Shown: piece by piece, positions 1 through 6,377 of the stretch | Position numbering within the stretch: position 1 is the stretch's first letter | Layout: every line of letters starts with the position of its first letter | Assembly: GCA_003695015.1 (NCBI GenBank) | Contig: RFJD01000524.1 | Location: 1 to 11,163 of the forward strand | Direction of reading: 5' to 3' | Length of the DNA: 11,163 nt | From: Verrucomicrobiota bacterium | GTDB taxonomy: Bacteria; Verrucomicrobiota; Verrucomicrobiia; Limisphaerales; J093 | Program-made: the position numbers and the translations under genes | Notes under the pieces: model-generated | The model's database searches: none | What the model was told of the DNA's origin: nothing | Seen by the model: only the letters and a program-made list of their open reading frames with translations

Positions 1-639
1 CAGCAAAACACGCGTTTCCGTGATCGGAACGACTACCGGGCGGCCTTGGGAACGACCATGGCGCTGCGGCCGCGCTGGCGGCTGTTGGTGGAAGCGACCT
101 ATGGGCACTCCTCCTACGAAGCGGGCGCCGCGCGCGCCACGGACTGGGATCGCTTCGGCGGCAACGTCGGCTTCACCAGCAAGCTCACTGAGCGGCTCAA
201 CGGCACGGCCAAGGTGGGCTACGAGTACTGGGACCGGAGCATCAGCACCGGCGACACGCTGACGGCGAGCGTGGCCCTGAACTACGCTCTGAGCGATCGG
301 ATCAGTGTTTCGTTGAACTACTCGCGGGCGGCCCGGGAGTCGGTCATCAGCAATGAGGCCTACACCGCCAACACCGGTGGCTTGCGCCTCCAATACCGTT
401 TGGGCAACCGGCGGCCGATCACCCTGGGCCTCAACGGCAATTTCAACTACAACGAGTGGGATCGAGGTGGAGAGGACACGTACGCCACCATCGGCGCCAG
501 TGCGGCGTATGGTTTTCGTGAATGGTGCAGTGTGGTGCTGACCTACCAGTTCGATACGCGGGACAGCAGTCGTGTCTTCGGCCGCAACTGGACGTACACG
601 GTGAACACCGTGACCTTGAGCGCAGTGATTGGATACTGA
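1..639 (+). CDS. Outer-membrane beta-barrel protein of a polysaccharide export operon (C-terminal part)
   Basis: The reading frame is open from the first base, so the start lies outside the window; the last 212 residues are visible. They consist almost wholly of alternating polar/hydrophobic strands of 8-12 residues broken by short turns rich in Gly, Asn and Asp. Examples are WRLLVEATYGHSSY, ERLNGTAKVGYEYWDR, ISVSLNYSRAARES and CSVVLTYQFDTRDSS. The chain ends in an aromatic residue (SAVIGY), the usual C-terminal signature of barrels inserted by the BAM machinery. This pattern fits the putative beta-barrel porin families (BBP2 type) found in exopolysaccharide loci. The export lipoprotein gene follows with a 1-base overlap (TGATG), so the barrel probably provides or assists the outer-membrane pore for the polymer. 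The barrel fold is clear; the family and the exact role are inferred from context. Confidence 0.8.
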   Translation, partial: QQNTRFRDRNDYRAALGTTMALRPRWRLLVEATYGHSSYEAGAARATDWDRFGGNVGFTSKLTERLNGTAKVGYEYWDRSISTGDTLTASVALNYALSDRISVSLNYSRAARESVISNEAYTANTGGLRLQYRLGNRRPITLGLNGNFNYNEWDRGGEDTYATIGASAAYGFREWCSVVLTYQFDTRDSSRVFGRNWTYTVNTVTLSAVIGY

Positions 640-1259
640 TGATGAAGCGGATTCTTTCTTGGTGTTGGGTGGCCTTGAGCGTGGGCTTGTTGACGGGCTG
701 CGGCGGTGGTGGCGGCGGTGGGGATGCGGCTGCTCCCTTGGTGCCGCCGGCGGGGGCGCCGCCGGAACCCACCCAGGACCGGCCGGTGGCGGTGGACGAC
801 GTCTTGGTCATCACCATCGTCGGTGAAACCACGCCGACCACCGAGTATCCCGTCAGTGCGGCGGGCTACATCCAGTTTCCGTATCTGGATTTGGTGAAGG
901 TCGAGGGGCTCACCCCGACCCAGATCAAGGAGTTGATCGAGAAGCGCCTCAAGGACGAGGGCTACTTCGTCGATCCTCAGGTCTTGGTGACGGCGAAATA
1001 CCAAGAACAATACGTCCATGTATTGGGCGCGGTGGCCCGGCCCGGCGCCATTCCGTTTCGGGGCGAGGGCAAGATGGACATCCTGGATGTGATCAGTTTC
1101 GCCGGTGGCACGACCCGGCTGGCCAAGGACAAGGTCGAGCACACGCACAATGGGGTGCGAAAGGTGTACTCGATCGAGGAGCTGAAACGCCGCCGGCCAG
1201 AGGACCGGGTGTTGGTCGAACCCGGTGACATCATCGAAGTCAAAGAGAGTTTCTTCTAG
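639..1259 (+). CDS. Polysaccharide export (OPX/Wza-like) lipoprotein
   Basis: This encodes 206 residues. A lipoprotein signal peptide (MMKRILSWCWVALSVGLLTGC) has lipobox LTGC with lipidated Cys21, and Gly rather than Asp follows, which favours the outer membrane. Seven glycines and a Pro/Ala-rich linker come next. Residues 48-122 fit the polysaccharide export (PES, Poly_export) domain (VDDVLVITIVGE, SAAGYIQFPYLDLVKVEGLT). Residues 124-203 fit one SLBB domain (YVHVLGAVARPGAIPF, then DVISFAGG). Wza of E. coli is nearly twice as long, with repeated SLBB domains and a C-terminal membrane helix; both are missing here, so a separate pore is likely, probably the preceding barrel. The start could be ATG 639 or ATG 642; both give the same lipobox. 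I see no strong Shine-Dalgarno, so translational coupling to the upstream gene is likely. Confidence 0.9.
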   Translation: MMKRILSWCWVALSVGLLTGCGGGGGGGDAAAPLVPPAGAPPEPTQDRPVAVDDVLVITIVGETTPTTEYPVSAAGYIQFPYLDLVKVEGLTPTQIKELIEKRLKDEGYFVDPQVLVTAKYQEQYVHVLGAVARPGAIPFRGEGKMDILDVISFAGGTTRLAKDKVEHTHNGVRKVYSIEELKRRRPEDRVLVEPGDIIEVKESFF

Positions 1260-1266
1260 GCAGAAC

Positions 1267-3426
1267 ATGGCTTATCAGGCTTATCCCCAAACGGCCCCGG
1301 CCGATCCCGTCAGTCTTCCGCCGGCGGGCGGCGCGATGGGGTCAATGACGCTGCGTCACTACTGGCACGTGTTGCTGGAGCGACGTTGGCTGGTGATCAT
1401 GGTGTTGATTCTGTCGGTTGCCGCCAGCGTGGGTTACGTGGTCAAGGCGCCCCGCATTTTCCGGGCCACGGTGCGGTTGCAGATCGATCCCGAGAGCGAG
1501 ACGGGCGTGAACCTGCGGGATGGATTCGGCGGGGTCAGCCGGATGGATCCGGAGTACCTGCAAACCCAGTACAAGAACCTCCTGAGCCGTTCCCTGTTGG
1601 AACGGGTGGTGAAGGCGGAACGGTTGGAACAGGATCCCCGCTATTCGAAGGAAATGGATATCGTCGCCGCCCTGGCCAAGGACATCACGGTGACGCCCAT
1701 CCGGATGACCCGGTTGGTCGAGGTGAGCGTGGAACACACCGATCCCCGCAAGGCCAAGGACATCGTGGACCGGCTGGCCAACGAGTTCATCGAACGGAAC
1801 CGCCTCTTGAAGACGGGCCGCATGATGAGCACCCTGCAGGTGTTGCGTTCCCAAGCCCAGCAGATGGAGCGGGAGGTCACCGAGTTGGAGGAAGCGGTCC
1901 AACAGTACCGCGAAAAGCAGAACTTCGTCTCGTTCGATGCGGGTTCGAATCCGGTGGCCCAGTCCCTCTCCCAGGTCCAAGCCCGCTACGCGGACGCGAA
2001 GGCCACGGCCGAGATCATGCAGGCCACGATCCGCGAGTTGGACGCCCACCTGAAGGCCGGCCGGCCGGCGGAGACGTTCCCCTCGGTGGCCAATGACAGC
2101 CGGGTGATCGAGTTGCAAAAGCGGCTCACCGGCTATCGCACCGATCTGGGGGCGATGCTTCAACGTTATGGCGAAAAGCATCCGGCCGTGGTGACGTTGC
2201 GATCGCAGATTGCCGAGACCGAGAAGGAGCTGCAGCAAACGGTCAAGGATGTCATCGAGACGCTGCGGAAGTCGGCCGAGCTGCGGCAGATCGAGCTGGC
2301 GAACCTCGAGGAGAACCTGCGTTACTGGGAGCAGAAACAGCAGGAGTGGAACAAGGCCAAGACCACGTACGACGTGCTCCAGCGCAAGGCCGACGCCAGC
2401 CGCGCCCTGTTCAACATGGTGCTCAGCCGGCTCAGCGAGGCCGAGGTGATGCAGCGCGACACGGCCAACAACATCAACATCGTGGATCCGGCGACCATCC
2501 CCACCGAGTTCGTCAAACCAAACATCCCGGTGGTGCTGACGGCCGGTGTGCTGGGCGGCATCCTGCTGGGCATCGGTCTGGCCTTGTTCGTCAACTACCT
2601 GGACGACTCGATCAAGAGCCAGGACGACGTCGAGCTGCACTTGCAAATGCCGTTCCTGGGCTACGTGCCCAGCATCAAGAGCGCCAAGGAGGTCGAGCGC
2701 TACCTGCAGTGCCACCTGCATCCCCAGTCCAACGCCTCCGAGAGCATCCGCTCGATCCGGGCGGCGGTCGCCTTGGGCGATCACGGCGAAAAACTGCGGG
2801 TGCTCACCGTCACCAGCACGATTCCCTCCGAGGGCAAATCCATCATTGCGGCGAACTTGGCGATCGCCATGGCGCAGACCGGCTACCGGACGCTGCTGGT
2901 GGACGCCGACATGCGCCGGCCGCGACTGCACAAGGCCTTCCAGTTGCACAACCCGGTCGGCTTGCCCGCCTACCTGCACGGCAAGACCGACCAGTTCGAG
3001 GAACTGGTCACGGCCACCGAGGTGCCCAACCTGGACATGATCTCCTGTGCCGGCGGTTCCTCGCAGTCCACCGAGCTGGTGGCTTCGCGGCGGATGGTGC
3101 AGTTCCTGGACGAGGCCCGGAAACGCTACGACCGGGTGATCTTGGACACCCCGCCGGTTTCGGCGGTCAGCGATCCGTTGGTGGTGGCGTCGCTCTCGGA
3201 CGGCTGCGTGTTCGTGGCCAAGTTCAACAAGGTCCGCCGTGAGCACGCCCGCAAGACCCTTCGCCGCCTGTTGGATGCGGGCGTCCACATTTGTGGCGTG
3301 TTGCTCAACGACATCGACTTCGAGGGCCGCGACTCGTACTACTACTCCTACTACTTCTACCAGAACCGGTATTACTCGAGTTACCGGTCGCGGCCGGATC
3401 AGATCGGTGCCGTCCGCAGCACCTGA
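1267..3426 (+). CDS. Wzc-like polysaccharide co-polymerase fused to BY-type tyrosine kinase
   Basis: This encodes 719 residues and probably controls polymer length and export through cycles of kinase autophosphorylation. A Wzz domain holds a membrane helix at about 41-59. Long coiled-coil stretches lie at about 190-240 and 315-375 in the periplasm. A GNVR-like segment leads into the proline-rich motif VDPATIPTEFVKPNIP and a second membrane helix at about 420-443. The cytoplasmic BY-kinase domain has Walker A (PSEGKS, 520-525), Walker A' (LLVDADMRRP, 543-552) and Walker B (VILDTPP, 624-630). The tail at 691-706 carries nine tyrosines, the usual autophosphorylation cluster. All catalytic motifs appear intact. 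I chose the ATG 7 bases after the upstream stop; an earlier in-frame ATG at 1225 would overlap the export gene and add a tail unlike Wzz starts. This is the last gene of the operon on this strand. Confidence 0.95.
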   Translation: MAYQAYPQTAPADPVSLPPAGGAMGSMTLRHYWHVLLERRWLVIMVLILSVAASVGYVVKAPRIFRATVRLQIDPESETGVNLRDGFGGVSRMDPEYLQTQYKNLLSRSLLERVVKAERLEQDPRYSKEMDIVAALAKDITVTPIRMTRLVEVSVEHTDPRKAKDIVDRLANEFIERNRLLKTGRMMSTLQVLRSQAQQMEREVTELEEAVQQYREKQNFVSFDAGSNPVAQSLSQVQARYADAKATAEIMQATIRELDAHLKAGRPAETFPSVANDSRVIELQKRLTGYRTDLGAMLQRYGEKHPAVVTLRSQIAETEKELQQTVKDVIETLRKSAELRQIELANLEENLRYWEQKQQEWNKAKTTYDVLQRKADASRALFNMVLSRLSEAEVMQRDTANNINIVDPATIPTEFVKPNIPVVLTAGVLGGILLGIGLALFVNYLDDSIKSQDDVELHLQMPFLGYVPSIKSAKEVERYLQCHLHPQSNASESIRSIRAAVALGDHGEKLRVLTVTSTIPSEGKSIIAANLAIAMAQTGYRTLLVDADMRRPRLHKAFQLHNPVGLPAYLHGKTDQFEELVTATEVPNLDMISCAGGSSQSTELVASRRMVQFLDEARKRYDRVILDTPPVSAVSDPLVVASLSDGCVFVAKFNKVRREHARKTLRRLLDAGVHICGVLLNDIDFEGRDSYYYSYYFYQNRYYSSYRSRPDQIGAVRST

Positions 3427-3466
3427 TCTCCTCCGGGCCCGCCTCCGGCCCGCGTGTCAAAACCAG

Positions 3467-3497
3467 CGCCCCGCCCGAAAGGGCGGGGCGTTGTGTT
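3467..3497. terminator. Bidirectional rho-independent-like hairpin between convergent genes
   Basis: A perfect 10-bp GC stem (CGCCCCGCCC at 3467-3476 and GGGCGGGGCG at 3481-3490) closes a GAAA loop. It is followed by TTGTGTTT on the + strand. On the - strand it is followed by CTGGTTTT, also T-rich. It lies 41 bases after the Wzc-like stop and 53 bases beyond the stop of the opposing mtnP gene, so it can end both transcripts. The T tracts are interrupted, so the efficiency of termination is uncertain. Confidence 0.75.
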
Positions 3498-3542
3498 TGG
3501 GAAGGGTTCGCTGCGGCGGCGTCGCCGGTGGCTGCGGCCCTG

Positions 3543-4424
3543 TCAGAGGAACCGCGCCAGGAGTGGCCGCAGCCGTTCGATTGTCTCCGGCGGCCAGTGG
3601 GCACGATCGGTCAGGATGGCGTTCTCCAACGCGCGATGGCAGGAGCACCCGGGTTGGGCGGGGATTTGCGGAATGACGGCTTGGATGACCCGTTTGGCCA
3701 GCTCGGCGTTGCGTTTGAGGTTGCCGATGACCAATTCGACGGTCACGTGATCCTCGTCCGGCTTCCAGCAATCGTAGTCGGTGACCATGGCCATGGTGGC
3801 GTAGGCGATCTCCGCTTCGCGGGCGCACTTGGCCTCGCCGAGGTTGGTCATGCCGATGACAGCGTGCCCGTCGCGATGGTTGAGGAGGGACTCGGCGCGG
3901 GTCGAGAAGGCGGGTCCTTCCATGTTGACGTAGGTGCCACCGTCATGCACCCGGGCCTGCAGTTGGCGGCACGCGGCCAGCAGGAGCTGGCGGAGTTCCC
4001 GGCAGACCGGGTCGGCGAAGGCCACATGAGCCACGATGCCGCGCCCGAAGAAGGTGTGTTCGGAGGATTTCTTGGTGCGATCCAGGAACTGGTCCGGGAG
4101 GACGACGTCGCAGGGATGATACTGTTCCTGGAGCGAGCCGACGGCGCTGACGCTGATGATCCAGGCGACCCCGAGTTGCTTGAGGGCATGGATGTTGGCG
4201 CGGTGGTTCAGCTCCGAGGGGAGGAGCCGGTGGCCCCGGCCGTGGCGGGGGAGGAAGGCCACGGGCCGGCCGGCGATCTCGCCGGTGAGGATCTGGTCCG
4301 AGGGCATGCCGAACGGCGTCGGCACGGTGACCCAACGGCGGTTCGTGAGCGCCTCGATTTCGTAGAGGCCGGTGCCTCCGATGATGCCGATGCGGGGGGC
4401 GGGATTTTCCATGAGAGGGGTCAT
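3543..4424 (-). CDS. mtnP: S-methyl-5'-thioadenosine phosphorylase (MTAP)
   Basis: This encodes 293 residues, close to the usual family length. The enzyme cleaves methylthioadenosine with phosphate to adenine and methylthioribose-1-phosphate, part of methionine and purine salvage in the cytoplasm. Visible signatures are the phosphate-binding start IGIIGGTGLY (12-21), RHG (60-62), NHRANI (73-78), the substrate-binding stretch NMEGPAFSTRAES (167-179), MTNLGEAKCAREAEIAYA (192-209) and TDYDCW (215-220). The last has the paired aspartates (216, 218) that select 6-aminopurines, which argues for MTAP over a guanosine/inosine phosphorylase. A CSC motif is at 260-262. The ATG overlaps the glmS stop by four bases (ATGA) with no clear Shine-Dalgarno, so translation is probably coupled to glmS. 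A second in-frame ATG lies four codons on, just before ENPAPRIGI. Specificity for MTA over other nucleosides is inferred. Confidence 0.93.
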   Translation of the reverse strand: MTPLMENPAPRIGIIGGTGLYEIEALTNRRWVTVPTPFGMPSDQILTGEIAGRPVAFLPRHGRGHRLLPSELNHRANIHALKQLGVAWIISVSAVGSLQEQYHPCDVVLPDQFLDRTKKSSEHTFFGRGIVAHVAFADPVCRELRQLLLAACRQLQARVHDGGTYVNMEGPAFSTRAESLLNHRDGHAVIGMTNLGEAKCAREAEIAYATMAMVTDYDCWKPDEDHVTVELVIGNLKRNAELAKRVIQAVIPQIPAQPGCSCHRALENAILTDRAHWPPETIERLRPLLARFL

Positions 4425-6280
4425 TCGACGGTGACGCTTTTGGCGAGATTGCGCGGTTTGTCCACGTCGCAACCGCGCAGAACGGCGATGTGGTAGGCCA
4501 GCAACTGGAGGGGCACGATGCCGACGATGGGGAACAACGGACCGTCCTCGGCGGGCACCGGGAGAAACACGTCCGAGCGTTCCGCCAACGTCTCGTCGCC
4601 CTCGGTGCCCACGGCGATGATCGGTCCGTGGCGGGCCCGGATTTCCTCCAGGTTGCCCAGGGTCTTTTCCTGCAACCCACCCCGGGGAGCGATGACCACG
4701 GTGGGCGTGGCCGGCTCGATGAGGGCGATCGGACCGTGCTTCATCTCCGCCGCCGGATAACCGGAGGCGTGGATGTAGGAGATCTCCTTGAGCTTGAGGG
4801 CGCCCTCCAGCGCCACGGGAAAGTTCCACTGGCGGCCGATGTAGAAAAAGTGGTGGCAGGAGGCGAACCGTTCAGCGGCGGCGCGGATGTGCGGCTCTTG
4901 GGCGAGGACCTGCTCGATCTTCTCCGGCAGCGCCTCCAATTCCCGCAGGATCGCCAGTCCGTGGGCCGGGGACATCATCCGCATCCGGCCCATCAACAGG
5001 GCGAACAGCACCAGCACGGTGACCTGCGAGGTGAAGGCCTTGGTCGAGGCGACCCCGATTTCCGGTCCGGCGTGGAGGTAGATGCCGCCGTCGGCCTCGC
5101 GGGCGATCGTGCTGCCGACGACGTTGCAAATGGCCAGGACCCGGTGCCCGCGCCGTTTGGCCTCGCGCAGGGCGGCCAGGGTGTCGGCGGTTTCGCCCGA
5201 CTGGGTGATCACCAGCACGAGGGTGTTCTTGTCCAAGGGGGCGTTGCGGTAGCGGAACTCGCTGGCGTACTCGACCTCGACCGGCACATGGGCGAACTCC
5301 TCGATGAGGTGTTCGCCGACCAGACCGGCGTGCCAGGAGGTGCCGCAGGCGGCGATGACGATCCGGTCCACGGCGCGGAGTTCCGCCGGGGTCATGTTCA
5401 GGCCCCCGAACCGCGCGGTGGCTTCGGCGTGATCCAACCGCCCCCGCAGCGCATTCCGGATGGTCTGCGGCTGCTCGTGGATCTCCTTGAGCATGTAGTG
5501 GGCGTAGCCGCCCAACTCGGCCTCCTCGGCGCCGAACTCGACCTCGCTGATCTCGACCCGGCTTGAACCGCCCTCGAGGTTGAAAACGCGGAAATCCTCG
5601 GCCCCGAGGCAGACCAAGTCGTGGTCGTTGAGGTAAACCACCTGCCGGGTATGGGCCACGATGGCGGTGCAGTCACTGGCCAGGAAGTTTTCCTCGCGAC
5701 CCAGGCCGACGATCAGCGGAGAACCCCGGCGCGCGCCGACCAACAACCCGGGTTCGTCCTGGCAGAGGACCACCAACCCGTAGGTGCCGATCACCTGGCG
5801 AAGGGCCTGCTCGACCGCCCGCAGCAGCCGCGGTCGTCCGTCCGGGGAATCCGCCGGGGTGCGTTCGTATTCGACCCCGATCAGGTGGGCGAGCACCTCG
5901 GTGTCCGTCTCCGACCGGAACTGATGCCCGGCCTGCTCGAGCCGGCTCCGCAGCGGGGCGTAGTTCTCGATGACCCCGTTGTGGACCACCGCGATGCGCC
6001 CGGAGGCGTCCAGATGCGGATGGGCGTTGGTGTCGGAAGGCGGGCCGTGCGTGGCCCAGCGGGTGTGGCCGATGCCGACCGTTCCGGGCAGGGGGTCTGA
6101 GGCGAGCGCCCGGGCCAGCCCCTCGGCGATCTTCCCCCGGCGTTTGCAGAGGTGGAGCCTGCCGTCGGCATGCGTGGCGATGCCGGCACTGTCGTAGCCC
6201 CGGTATTCGAGACGGCGCAACCCCTCCAGCAGAATCGGGGCTGCCGTTTTCCGGCCGATGTATCCAACGATGCCGCACAT
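4421..6280 (-). CDS. glmS: Glutamine--fructose-6-phosphate aminotransferase (isomerizing)
   Basis: This encodes 619 residues; E. coli GlmS has 609. It makes glucosamine-6-phosphate from fructose-6-phosphate and glutamine, the entry step to UDP-GlcNAc for peptidoglycan, lipopolysaccharide and exopolysaccharide. MCGIVGYIG opens the chain, so Cys2 becomes the N-terminal nucleophile of the glutaminase domain. GHTRWATHG (71-79) and HNGVIENY (100-107) complete that site. Two SIS domains follow, with ITQSGETADT (358-367), STKAFTSQ (412-419) and EMKHGPIALIE (512-522). The C-terminus KPRNLAKSVTVE matches GlmS orthologues almost exactly. The start is fixed by Cys2; GGAG at 6284-6287 supplies a ribosome binding site. 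It is the first gene of a pair with mtnP. I see no glmS ribozyme: only 97 bases separate it from the divergent gene. Confidence 0.98.
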   Translation of the reverse strand: MCGIVGYIGRKTAAPILLEGLRRLEYRGYDSAGIATHADGRLHLCKRRGKIAEGLARALASDPLPGTVGIGHTRWATHGPPSDTNAHPHLDASGRIAVVHNGVIENYAPLRSRLEQAGHQFRSETDTEVLAHLIGVEYERTPADSPDGRPRLLRAVEQALRQVIGTYGLVVLCQDEPGLLVGARRGSPLIVGLGREENFLASDCTAIVAHTRQVVYLNDHDLVCLGAEDFRVFNLEGGSSRVEISEVEFGAEEAELGGYAHYMLKEIHEQPQTIRNALRGRLDHAEATARFGGLNMTPAELRAVDRIVIAACGTSWHAGLVGEHLIEEFAHVPVEVEYASEFRYRNAPLDKNTLVLVITQSGETADTLAALREAKRRGHRVLAICNVVGSTIAREADGGIYLHAGPEIGVASTKAFTSQVTVLVLFALLMGRMRMMSPAHGLAILRELEALPEKIEQVLAQEPHIRAAAERFASCHHFFYIGRQWNFPVALEGALKLKEISYIHASGYPAAEMKHGPIALIEPATPTVVIAPRGGLQEKTLGNLEEIRARHGPIIAVGTEGDETLAERSDVFLPVPAEDGPLFPIVGIVPLQLLAYHIAVLRGCDVDKPRNLAKSVTVE

Positions 6281-6312
6281 GGGCTCCGAAGAAGCGCGCC
6301 ACCGGATGTTCC

Positions 6313-6342
6313 TTGCCCGGCGGGCGCGGGCGACGCTATAAG
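6313..6342 (+). promoter_or_regulatory. Candidate sigma70 promoter for glgC
   Basis: TTGCCC (6313-6318) and TATAAG (6337-6342) are separated by 18 bases in the short gap between the divergent glmS and glgC genes. Transcription would start near 6349, about 30 bases before the glgC ATG. The -10 box stands out as the only A/T-rich patch in a GC-rich spacer. There is no strong Shine-Dalgarno near the glgC start; AGAGG at 6355-6359 is 18 bases away, which is too far. Confidence 0.45.
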
Positions 6343-6362
6343 CACTTCGACGCAAGAGGCAA
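6335..6362 (-). promoter_or_regulatory. Candidate sigma70 promoter for glmS-mtnP
   Basis: Read on the - strand, TTGCCT (6362-6357) and TATAGC (6340-6335) are separated by 16 bases, giving a leader of about 50 bases before the glmS ATG. The TATA core is the same as in the opposed glgC promoter candidate. This was assigned by eye from consensus and position only. Confidence 0.4.
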
Positions 6363-6377
6363 GCCGCGAATCGAGCC

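Noticed and set aside
1342..3288. A 648-codon open frame antisense to the Wzc-like gene.
   Set aside because: It is His/Gln/Arg/Gly-rich with no recognisable domain and lies opposite a gene with clear motifs. It is a GC-bias shadow.
6281..6377. glmS ribozyme/riboswitch upstream of glmS.
   Set aside because: The gap to the divergent gene is only 97 bases and contains promoter-like elements. The ribozyme is larger and known from Firmicutes and relatives; no matching structure is visible.
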